Below the pieces are notes generated by a model that saw only the letters and a program-made list of their open reading frames with translations, made no database searches and was not told the DNA's origin. The position numbers and the translations under genes are program-made. 32,028 bases of DNA from Emcibacter sp. (GTDB taxonomy: Bacteria > Pseudomonadota > Alphaproteobacteria > Sphingomonadales > Emcibacteraceae), in the NCBI GenBank assembly GCA_016764855.1, contig JAESRB010000156.1, positions 1-32,028 of the forward strand, given 5' to 3'. This document shows positions 1 to 8,310 of this stretch, piece by piece (position 1 is the first letter of the stretch; each line of letters opens with the position of its first letter).

Positions 1-197
1 CCGACTAAATGTGGTTCGTGCAGTCCGTCAGAAGGGATCTTAATATTTTCGCCACTGTCACTGTTGCTAATTTTACGGTCTTTTATAGCATCGTTGACAG
101 CTTCTTTGATCTGCTTCTTTGCGCGCTGAATGAAACGCTGGCGATTAGACAGGCTTTTCCCTTTGGGGTTTAATCTTCTGTCTATTATGTGCATCAT
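1..197 (-). CDS. YeaH/YhbH family protein (DUF444), N-terminal part; runs off left edge
   Basis: Minus-strand reading from ATG at 197 gives MMHIIDRRLNPKGKSLSNRQRFIQRAKKQIKEAVNDAIKDRKISNSDSGENIKIPSDGLHEPHLV, the typical DUF444 N-terminus. It sits directly downstream of prkA, as in prkA-yeaH operons. No stop before window edge. Confidence 0.88.
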   Translation of the reverse strand, partial: MMHIIDRRLNPKGKSLSNRQRFIQRAKKQIKEAVNDAIKDRKISNSDSGENIKIPSDGLHEPHLV

Positions 198-217
198 GAT
201 ATGTCACCTCTCTTACT

Positions 218-2170
218 CTAACCTGCTTTATTGACACGCATATACCATTCGACAAGCCTGTGGACCTGTCGTTCGCTATAGCCACGATCGGTCAGGCGAG
301 AGACAAATTCATGATGTTTTCCTTCGGTATCTTTGTCTTTTTTGGAGCCAAAGCTAATGACAGGAAGCAAGTCTTCTACGCTACTGAACATGCGTTTTTC
401 GATCACTTGACGCAGTTTTTCATAGGACGTCCATTTTGGATTTTTCCCCGCATTGTTGGCTCGTGCGCGCAGGGCGAATTTGACCACTTCATTACGGAAA
501 TCCTTGGGGTTTGATATGCCCGCCGGTTTTTCAATCTGGGATAATTCCTGATCTAGAATTTTGGCATCCAGCAGTTGCCCGGTATCGGGGTCCTTGAAAT
601 CACGACCTTCAATCCAGGAATCTGCATAAGAAATGTAACGGTCAAATAGGTTCTGACCATAGTCACCGTAGGATTCCAGATAGGCTTTCTGAATTTCATT
701 GCCAATAAATTCGGCATAACGGGGGGCAAGTTCTGCCTTGATGAAATTGAGATATTTCTTCTCATTTTCCTCTGGCAATTGTTCCCGTAGCAGCGCCTGT
801 TCCAGAACATACATGAGGTGAACCGGATCGGCGGCGACCTCAAAAGTATCATAGTTGAAGGTCTCCGCGAGAACTTTAAAGGCAAAACGGGTGGATATTC
901 CGTCCATGCCCTCATTTACACCAGCGGCGTCCTTATATTCCTGCATAGGCTTCGCTTTGGGGTCAACGTCTTTCAGGTTTTCCCCATTATAAACCCGCAT
1001 TTTGGAATAAAGATTGGAATTTTCATGGTCTTTCAGTCGAGTTAGAATGCTAAATCGAGCCAGCATATCCAATGTGCCGGGAGCGCAATGGGTTTTATCC
1101 AGTTCTGAGCTTCTGAGGAGTTTTTCATATATCAGGTTCTCTTCATTGGCCCGCATACAGTAAGGCACCTTGATGACATAGACCCGGTCAATGAAGGCTT
1201 CGTTGTTTTTATTGTTCTTGAACGTTTGCCATTCGGACTCATTGGAATGGGCAAGGATAATGCCTTGAAACGGTATAGTGCCCATATTTTCTGTGCCGAT
1301 ATAGTTACCTTCCTGTGTTGCGGTCAACAGGGGATGTAACATCTTGATTGGAGCCTTGAACATTTCAACAAATTCCAGAATGCCTTGAGTTGTTGCATTC
1401 AAACCACCGCTATAGGCATAAGCATCGGTATCATTTTGTGAGAAATATTCCAGCTTACGGATGTCTACTTTACCGACAAGAGTTGAAATATCCTGATTAT
1501 TTTCATCACCCGGTTCTGTTTTGGCGATGCATATCTGACGTAATTTTGACGGATGCATTTTAACCACTGTGAATTTGGAGATATCGCCCCCGAACTCATC
1601 TAGCCTTTTGAGTGCCCAAGGTGACATTAATCCGGTTAAACGGTGTCGGGCTATGCCGTATTTTTCCAGTAACATGTCGCCCATTGTTTCCGGGTTAAAC
1701 AAGCCGAGAGGAGATTCATAGATGGGACTGATATGATCCCCGGCCTTCAAAATGTAAATTGGTTGTTTTTCCATGATTTCCTTGACCCGTTCTGCAAGGG
1801 AGGACTTGCCGCCGCCCACAGGTCCCATCAAATATAGTACTTGTTTTCTTTCTTCTAATCCTTGGGAGGCATGTTTGAAAAACCCGATCATACGCTCAAT
1901 GGTTTCTTCCATGCCGTAAAACTCTTCGAACCCTTTGTATTGTTTGATGGTGCGGTTCATGAAGATACGGCCAAGTCTTTCATCTCGGGAGGTATCAATC
2001 ATTTCCGGTTCGCCAATAGCATGGATCATCCGTTCCGCGGCCGTGGAATACATCATGGGGTTTTCACGACATCCCCTGAGGTATTCTCTCAACGAAAATT
2101 CAGTCTCTTTCTGGTCAGCATAGTGACTGGAATAAAGATCAAATATATTTTCTGCAGTGGACATGGGCAA
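218..2170 (-). CDS. prkA: PrkA family serine protein kinase
   Basis: 650 aa ORF with PrkA-like AAA/Walker A region (YLMGPVGGGKSSLAERVKE), 'GILEFVEMFKAPIKMLHPLLTATQEGNY' and 'SNESEWQTFKNNKNNEAFIDRVYVIKVPYCMR' signatures; adjacent to DUF444 gene. Confidence 0.95.
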   Translation of the reverse strand: MPMSTAENIFDLYSSHYADQKETEFSLREYLRGCRENPMMYSTAAERMIHAIGEPEMIDTSRDERLGRIFMNRTIKQYKGFEEFYGMEETIERMIGFFKHASQGLEERKQVLYLMGPVGGGKSSLAERVKEIMEKQPIYILKAGDHISPIYESPLGLFNPETMGDMLLEKYGIARHRLTGLMSPWALKRLDEFGGDISKFTVVKMHPSKLRQICIAKTEPGDENNQDISTLVGKVDIRKLEYFSQNDTDAYAYSGGLNATTQGILEFVEMFKAPIKMLHPLLTATQEGNYIGTENMGTIPFQGIILAHSNESEWQTFKNNKNNEAFIDRVYVIKVPYCMRANEENLIYEKLLRSSELDKTHCAPGTLDMLARFSILTRLKDHENSNLYSKMRVYNGENLKDVDPKAKPMQEYKDAAGVNEGMDGISTRFAFKVLAETFNYDTFEVAADPVHLMYVLEQALLREQLPEENEKKYLNFIKAELAPRYAEFIGNEIQKAYLESYGDYGQNLFDRYISYADSWIEGRDFKDPDTGQLLDAKILDQELSQIEKPAGISNPKDFRNEVVKFALRARANNAGKNPKWTSYEKLRQVIEKRMFSSVEDLLPVISFGSKKDKDTEGKHHEFVSRLTDRGYSERQVHRLVEWYMRVNKAG

Positions 2171-2261
2171 CTCCTTTACGACATAGGGTTTAAAGATATT
2201 GCCAGTATAGATAAGGGATAGGTAAGTCTCCCTCGGTGCGCAACGGAAGCGCCCGGATCTG

Positions 2262-2279
2262 TTCTGACAATGGTCAGAA
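2262..2279. repeat. Perfect 7-bp inverted repeat TTCTGAC-AATG-GTCAGAA upstream of prkA
   Basis: Read directly; arms 2262-2268 and 2273-2279. Confidence 0.6.
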
Positions 2280-2356
2280 GGGAAGTGTTGTAAACATGCT
2301 GTGTCCAGATTGGTTGTAAGGAAAATCAGCGGTTTACGCGACTTCCCTCCCCATAT

Positions 2357-2373
2357 ATTGCATCACGTGCAAT
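2357..2373. promoter_or_regulatory. Candidate operator: perfect inverted repeat ATTGCA-TCACG-TGCAAT in the prkA/gntP divergent intergenic region
   Basis: Read directly; 6-bp arms and 5-bp spacer. Regulatory role is inference. Confidence 0.4.
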
Positions 2374-2463
2374 TGTTAGGACATCATTATTGTGCTAACT
2401 GAAAACAGTAGGATATAATAGTTATTAATTGATTAAGTATAGGGTTAATATATGGAGTGACAA

Positions 2464-2479
2464 ATCACTTTAGAGTGAT
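2464..2479. promoter_or_regulatory. Candidate operator: perfect inverted repeat ATCACT-TTAG-AGTGAT upstream of the GntP-family gene
   Basis: Read directly; about 85 bp upstream of ATG 2564. Regulatory role is inference. Confidence 0.35.
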
Positions 2480-2563
2480 GTTGTGAAGCTATATAGTAAC
2501 ATAATTTTGAAGATTTTACAACAAAATGATATTCATATTTTCTGGTAGAGAAAAGGCAACCTA

Positions 2564-3883
2564 ATGTTAAGCACAATCGGATTGGTCGGAGGACTGCTGC
2601 TTCTTATTATATTTACCGTCAGGGGAATGAATATTCTGATCGCCGCGCCTCTCTGTGCGCTGGTGGTGGCTTTATGTGGTGGCATCCCTTTGCTACCGCC
2701 ACTTTCAGAGGGAGGTCCAAGTTATACGGTAAGCTATATGGCGGGCTTTTCAGGTTTCCTCAAGGACTGGTTTATTGTCTTTTTACTGGGGGCCATGTTT
2801 GGCAAAGTCATGGAGGCAAGCGGAGCTGCGGACAGTGTTGCGCACTGGGTTGTACGAAAGTTGGGCATCCGACATGCGGCCCTTGCAGTGATTATGGCTT
2901 GTGCGATTTTAACCTATGGTGGGGTTAGCGTATTTGTTGTGGCCTTTTCCGTTTTCCCCATGGCATTGAGTCTGTTTAAGGAGGCCAACTTGCCTAGACG
3001 GTTCATTCCAGCAGCTCTGGCTTTTGGTTCTGTGACATTCACCATGACCTCTGCCGGTTCTGTGGAAATTCAAAATTTTCTTCCTATGGAATATCTGGGG
3101 ACAAATCAGTTCGCCGGATGGCAAGTCAGTATATTTGTCGCACTTTTCATGGCGACGACCGGGATTTGGTGGTTTGAGAAAATGATGCGGCGTGCGGTGG
3201 CGCGGGGGGAGTGTTTTGATGTCCGAGCCAATGACCCGGAGCAGAAATCATATGACCGACTGCCCAATCCTTTTTTGGGATTGTTGCCGTTGGTGAGCGT
3301 GCTTGGCACATCCTTTTATTTCAGCGTAATTTTGCATTACGGCAAATCCTCATTGATTGTGGCACTGTTGGTGGGGCTTTTGTTTGCTATTGGGATTTAC
3401 TGGAAGAAGTTTGAAAACCTTGGGATGGCATTGTCCTCGGCGACTCTCGGAGCTTTGATTGCGATTTCCAATACCTGTGCTGTGGTTGGATTTGGCAGTA
3501 TCGCAAAATTGACGCCGGCATTTCATGAAGCCCTGACATACATGACTTCAATACCTGGGAACGGCTTGATTGGTGCGGCGGTGGCCATCAGCGTGATTGT
3601 TGCGCTGACCGGATCTGCATCGGGGGGACAGGCCATTGCGCTACCGTTGATTGCGCCGCATTACCTGGATGCTGGTGTTGACCCAGACGCGCTACACCGG
3701 GTGATTGCGATCACGTCTGGGGGGCTGGATTCTCTACCCCATAATGGTTATGTTGTGACCACGATTCGCGCCATATGCGGCGAAACGCATCAGACAGCCT
3801 ACCTGCCTGTTGCGGCCCTTACCGTTGTAATACCTTTCATTGGTGCGGGCCTTGCCATTGCCCTGTTTGCTTTAGGACTATAA
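2564..3883 (+). CDS. GntP family permease (gluconate:H+ symporter-like)
   Basis: 439 aa hydrophobic protein with GntP-like motifs (LLGAMFGKVMEASGAADSVAHWVV, GGVSVFVVAFSVFPMALSLFKEANLPRRFIPAALAFGS, SGGLDSLPHNGYVVTTI). Confidence 0.88.
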   Translation: MLSTIGLVGGLLLLIIFTVRGMNILIAAPLCALVVALCGGIPLLPPLSEGGPSYTVSYMAGFSGFLKDWFIVFLLGAMFGKVMEASGAADSVAHWVVRKLGIRHAALAVIMACAILTYGGVSVFVVAFSVFPMALSLFKEANLPRRFIPAALAFGSVTFTMTSAGSVEIQNFLPMEYLGTNQFAGWQVSIFVALFMATTGIWWFEKMMRRAVARGECFDVRANDPEQKSYDRLPNPFLGLLPLVSVLGTSFYFSVILHYGKSSLIVALLVGLLFAIGIYWKKFENLGMALSSATLGALIAISNTCAVVGFGSIAKLTPAFHEALTYMTSIPGNGLIGAAVAISVIVALTGSASGGQAIALPLIAPHYLDAGVDPDALHRVIAITSGGLDSLPHNGYVVTTIRAICGETHQTAYLPVAALTVVIPFIGAGLAIALFALGL

Positions 3884-4882
3884 ATGACGAATACATACGC
3901 AGAATATATTAGAATATTGGGTCGCGGCCCGACCAAATCCCGTCATTTGACCCGTGAAGAAGCGCATTTTGCCTTTGCTGGCGTATTGTCAGGAGATATG
4001 TCGGATATGCAGGTGGGGGCGTTGCTGTTACTGCTGCGCTACCGTAGTGAAAGCCCGGAAGAGCTGGCAGGTATTGTGACGGCTATCCGCGAGCATATTG
4101 CTTCTGACTCTGTTCTTGTCGGGGAAAATGACGGCAGCGTTGCGGAAAACCTTGTGGATTGGCCCAGCTATTCATCGGGGAGAAGCCGACGGTTGCCTTG
4201 GTTCCTGCTGTCGGCAAAATTGCTGGCAGAGAATGGCATTAAAGTCTTTATGCATGGGTTTAACAGCCACCTTGAGAATGGATTGCTGACAGAGGAATGT
4301 CTTGAGGCCGTGGGGGAGCAGGCGGTTGGCTCCGTTCATGAGGCGAAAGAGCGCCTGGCGACAGAGAATTTTGTCTATTTACCGCTGCGAAATTTTTCTC
4401 CCAAGCTGAAAGAACTTCTGGAAATTCGGTCCATCTTAGGCGTGCGTTCAATAGTGAATACGGCGGTAAAGCTGGTTAATCCTCTGGGGGCGAAATTGAC
4501 GTTTCTGGGTATTTTTCATCCGGCCTATATTACATTGAACGTGGCCGCAGCTAATCTGTTGAAACAGCCGTCTCTTGGGGTGATAAAAGGCGGGGGCGGT
4601 GAGGCGGAACGTAATATTCTAAAGCCTATTAAGCTCTATCAAATTGCAAACGGTGCAGAGCAGATCAGTCGCTGGGCGTCGTTATGTGACGGACCTGCCG
4701 ATTATCCCGTAACCTGTGAATATCTTGCGGACATCTGGCAGGGTAGATGCAAAGATGACTATGCCACGCAAATGATAGTTGGCACCGCTGCACAGGCGTT
4801 ATATCTGACCGGACGGGCGACAAACGTAGAAGAGGCAGAAAAACTTGCCCTACAATATTGGCACAAGCATTCAGAGCAGTGA
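3884..4882 (+). CDS. TrpD2/YbiB-like glycosyl transferase family protein (anthranilate phosphoribosyltransferase-like fold)
   Basis: 332 aa; LTREEAHFAFAGVLSGDMSDMQVGALLLLLRYRSESPEELAGIV and WPSYSSGRSRRLPWFLLSAKLLAENGIKVFMHG are typical of this family. ATG immediately follows the GntP stop. Confidence 0.85.
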   Translation: MTNTYAEYIRILGRGPTKSRHLTREEAHFAFAGVLSGDMSDMQVGALLLLLRYRSESPEELAGIVTAIREHIASDSVLVGENDGSVAENLVDWPSYSSGRSRRLPWFLLSAKLLAENGIKVFMHGFNSHLENGLLTEECLEAVGEQAVGSVHEAKERLATENFVYLPLRNFSPKLKELLEIRSILGVRSIVNTAVKLVNPLGAKLTFLGIFHPAYITLNVAAANLLKQPSLGVIKGGGGEAERNILKPIKLYQIANGAEQISRWASLCDGPADYPVTCEYLADIWQGRCKDDYATQMIVGTAAQALYLTGRATNVEEAEKLALQYWHKHSEQ

Positions 4883-4922
4883 TCGCCCACTGACTATGCG
4901 TTGATCATCGTCTTATTTGTGG

Positions 4923-6331
4923 CTATTGAGCGGGTTGCTCTGTTAATTGATCTTGCACTTTATCCTGTTCATGGGCCATGCGGCGAACTGTTTTGATAAT
5001 CCAGATATGGGCAATGATACCCGCCAAAATATTGGACAGGCTGGATGCAGCAAAGATATATTCCATATCATTAAAAAAGAAAGCTGCGATCATAACCAGC
5101 GGGAACTGGAATATCGCCACTCTTAAGGTGGAAATAATAACGCCGGGGATTGGTGTGCCAAGGCCGTTAAAGGCCGCATTTGAAATCATAACCAGACCAT
5201 ATGCACCATAAGAAATTGGCATGATATAAGATAGCTGTTTGAATACCCTTGGATAGATAATTCTTTGCTGAAATATGGGGTGATATAGGGGGCTAAACCG
5301 GCGATTATAACCGCAAGAATACCGCCCCATATGATGGCGAACAGAGCGCATACCTGCAGGGCTTTTTCGATCCGGTCATATCTTTGGGCACCTTGGTTCT
5401 GTCCGGAAAAGGGACCAATTACGGCGGATAAGGCAAAAAATACAATCACTGTTACAGATTCGATGCGCAGAGCCACGTTGGTTCCGGCAACGGCGTCATT
5501 GCCAAATAATGCGATGATCGCAATAATGATACCTCCGGCCAGCGGAATGATCATATTGGTTCCCATAGCCGGAATCGCCACATGCATGATCTTGTGGTAG
5601 GAGGATTTGAAATTACTGAGGACTTCGTTGGTGAATCGTATGACATGAAAACGGTAAATGAGGAAATACATAACGGCTAAAAAAGTAGCGGCTCTGGTAA
5701 TTAGGGTGGCGAGGGCTGCACCAGCCATTTCCATCCGGGGAAAGCCGAATAGTCCGAAAATCATTATGGGGTCAAGGATCACATTGGCGAGAGCAGCAAT
5801 GATCATGAGCTTGCCTTGTAAGGCAGTATCACCCAAAGCCCGCATGACGCCCATCGCTACCATGGGTACTATGATAAACAGCGTAGACCAATACCATACT
5901 TGCATATATTCTCTGATCATAGGCATGATGGCCTCATCCGCGCCCATCATGGTAAAAAGCGGATCGATGGTCATTAAGCCGATAAAGGTAAAAAATAATG
6001 ATATTATGATCGAAATTATAAAGCTATTGGTGGCAAGTTTTACCAATGTATTATGGTCACCACGTCCAGAAGCTCGGGCCATAACGGAAGAGGTTCCTGC
6101 ACTTAATCCGATAGAGGCTGATACGATGATCATAACGATCGGTCCAATGAAACCCATTGCGGTCAGTTCATCTGGGCCGAGCTTTGCAATGAAATATGTA
6201 TCCGCCAGAAGAAACCCCATTGAGGCGGTTATGCCAACCAGCATAGGCATAGCCATACGGATCAAATGTTTATGAACCGGACCTGTTGTCAGGTCAACAT
6301 GGGGGCTACGGTTTTTGTTCGGTTCGGACAA
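4923..6331 (-). pseudogene. MATE family efflux transporter, interrupted by a frameshift
   Basis: N-terminal ORF 5186..6331 (MSEPNKNRSPHVDLTTGPVHKHLIRMAMPMLVGITASMGFLLADTYFIAKLG...) and C-terminal ORF 4923..5351 in another frame (...FKQLSYIMPISYGAYGLVMISNAAFNGLGTPIPGV...) together form one MATE protein. The frame change maps near the CCC run at 5246-5248 (GGG on the coding strand). Confidence 0.85.
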
Positions 6332-6436
6332 TTACTCTGTTTTCCCTTGAATGTTGATCAGTTTAAATAGATGGGCTTTTTATAAGGGCCATTCAATAGA
6401 GTATACAGGGTATTTTTTAATAAAATGTATTTTTAA

Positions 6437-7012
6437 CTATTGTTCACGAGGAATTGAAGAAACTATCTGATCAGCTAGAGGGGAGGTTGCTGTAGGAATA
6501 AAGGCCGTGATGTTGCCTTCTGAGTAGCCTGATCCCCGTGCTTGTTCTAGGGATTGTGGCTCTGTCAAGGGCAAATAAGTTAATGTCATCTTTGCTTTTT
6601 TCTGGATGATGTCCGTGAAGGTCATGGCATGATATTTTGTTTGCATTTGATATTTCTCGATGCATAAATCATTCAATATACTCTCTGCTAATGGTGTATT
6701 ACCCCGTTGGGCAGAGGTTATGAAATTCATGATGGTTATTTCATCGGGGCTTATGCTCCCGCTAATCGGGCAACGGATATCTAAGGCGCGTTTGGCCCCG
6801 AAGCTAAGGCAATACATGAAATGACTAAGCGCAATACTGGCTTCCGGGATTTTATATTGGCCGTAGGCCTGCTTCAGCGTATCTTTTGTCTCAATTTTAC
6901 GGATCAATCCCATCACCCACGTTCTTATGGACCAGAGAAGGAGTTGTTCGTAACATTTTATATGAGACGTATTAATCGTAACCTCTTTTGGGGCCAGATA
7001 AATGATATTCAT
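6437..7012 (-). CDS. Hypothetical protein
   Basis: 192 aa from internal ATG (MNIIYLAPKEVTINTSHIKCYEQLLLWSIRTWVMG...) preferred over the upstream ATG at 7060. No family recognised with certainty. Confidence 0.65.
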   Translation of the reverse strand: MNIIYLAPKEVTINTSHIKCYEQLLLWSIRTWVMGLIRKIETKDTLKQAYGQYKIPEASIALSHFMYCLSFGAKRALDIRCPISGSISPDEITIMNFITSAQRGNTPLAESILNDLCIEKYQMQTKYHAMTFTDIIQKKAKMTLTYLPLTEPQSLEQARGSGYSEGNITAFIPTATSPLADQIVSSIPREQ

Positions 7013-7087
7013 TTGTAATCCTCTAATGGCATTATTACTAATAATAATTATTAATATCATAAATATGGTGTGTCAATGAATAAAAGT

Positions 7088-7106
7088 AAATACAGCCCCT
7101 GTATTT
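7088..7106. promoter_or_regulatory. Candidate operator or hairpin: AAATACAG-CCC-CTGTATTT in the divergent region upstream of yaaA
   Basis: Perfect 8-bp inverted repeat with 3-bp spacer, read directly. Function is inference. Confidence 0.4.
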
Positions 7107-7130
7107 TACGACTAAGGCTTGCTATTGTGA

Positions 7131-7143
7131 CCTGAATTTCAGG
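7131..7143. promoter_or_regulatory. Candidate operator: CCTGAA-T-TTCAGG, about 30 bp upstream of yaaA start
   Basis: 13-bp near-perfect palindrome, read directly. Function is inference. Confidence 0.3.
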
Positions 7144-7172
7144 GTATATATTCATAAAAACAGGACACTATT

Positions 7173-7946
7173 ATGCTGATTGTCACATCCCCGGCCAAAA
7201 AGCTCAATTTCTCAGAAGATGTCACACGCTCTGGCTGGTCCATTCCGCATTTTCTAGAGGATAGTGAATTGTTGATCGAAGCGGCCCGGAAATTAACCCG
7301 TGGGGAATTGGTAAAACTGATGAAGATCAGCGATAAACTGGCGGATCTTAACTATAATCGTTACCGGTCTTTTTCGACGCCCTTTACACCGGCCAACGCA
7401 AAACAGGCGGTATACGCTTTCATCGGGGATACCTATGTCGGTTTGCAAGCGGACTCATTGAGCGAAGATGACTTGGCTTATGCGCAGGATCATTATCGGA
7501 TTTTATCGGGCCTATATGGTTTGTTGCGGCCTTTGGATTTGATGCAACCGTATCGTTTGGAAATGGGTAAAAAAATTACCACTGAGCGGGGATGGACGCT
7601 TTATGAATTCTGGGGGGACTCGTTAACTGATGAGCTTAACCGGATTATGAAAGAACAGAATACGGATATTTTGGTCAATTGTGCCTCTCAGGAGTATTTT
7701 AAATCTGTCAATGCTAAGAAACTTGAGGGACAGATTATCACGCCTGTTTTCAAGGAAGTGAAAGAGGGACATGCCCGTGTGTTGAGCATGTTTGCCAAAA
7801 AAGCACGGGGTATGATGACACGCTATATCCTGCAAAATCGCTTGAAAACAGTCGAAGAACTGAAGAGTTTTGAATTGGGGGGGTATAAATTCCAGCCATC
7901 ACTTTCTGACCATCAGACTTTAGAATTTCACAGAATGATGGGCTAG
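7173..7946 (+). CDS. yaaA: Peroxide stress protein YaaA (DUF328)
   Basis: 257 aa; MLIVTSPAKKLNF, FIGDTYVGLQADSL, YGLLRPLDLMQPYRLEMG, LVNCASQEYFKSV and HARVLSMFAKKARGMMTRY are classic YaaA motifs. Confidence 0.96.
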   Translation: MLIVTSPAKKLNFSEDVTRSGWSIPHFLEDSELLIEAARKLTRGELVKLMKISDKLADLNYNRYRSFSTPFTPANAKQAVYAFIGDTYVGLQADSLSEDDLAYAQDHYRILSGLYGLLRPLDLMQPYRLEMGKKITTERGWTLYEFWGDSLTDELNRIMKEQNTDILVNCASQEYFKSVNAKKLEGQIITPVFKEVKEGHARVLSMFAKKARGMMTRYILQNRLKTVEELKSFELGGYKFQPSLSDHQTLEFHRMMG

Positions 7947-7983
7947 GGGCTTTGCGTTTCATATGAGCACTAAAAGCTCCTAG
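7943..7983. repeat. Long imperfect hairpin CTAGGGGCTTT-(19 nt)-AAAGCTCCTAG overlapping the yaaA stop codon
   Basis: 11-bp arms 7943-7953 and 7973-7983, complementary except for one position that would be a G-U pair in RNA. No downstream T tract. Confidence 0.5.
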
Positions 7984-8019
7984 ATTCCGTAGGTATCTTA
8001 TCTGGTTTATGTTGTTGGC

Positions 8020-8235
8020 TTATCTTTTTCCGGCAGCTTTGATGCCAGCTTTGAGGCCTGTATCATATTGTGTTGAACCGCGGGCGCTTGGGGGTGTTGG
8101 TGGACAAGGAGGGGTTGGCGCTGATCTGCCTTAACGGCTGTATAGCCTTTTTTTATAGCCCTTGCAAAAATCACCAGCATGGGCGATGGATGACAGACTA
8201 AACAAGGCTATTGCCGCAATGAGTATTTTTTTCAT
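8020..8235 (-). pseudogene. Small secreted/periplasmic protein remnant (signal peptide plus CP-rich, GLKAGIKAA-ending C-terminus), disrupted reading frame
   Basis: From ATG 8235: MKKILIAAIALFSLSSIAHAGDFCKGYKKRLYSR* (TAA at 8131-8133). Shifting frame at the 7-T run (8148-8154) gives GYKKGYTAVKAD. The original frame after the stop gives SAPTPPCPPTPPSARGSTQYDTGLKAGIKAAGKR*, ending at 8020. Confidence 0.5.
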
Positions 8236-8310
8236 GTATTTCCCTTTTTTGTGTTCAAGCATGATAGCCGGAAATGTAAAAAGTTCAACTTAACAATGAG
8301 ATAGCAGTCT

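Noticed and set aside
5658-6275. 205 aa plus-strand ORF
   Set aside because: Fully antisense to the MATE gene and lacking domain-like character; a shadow ORF.
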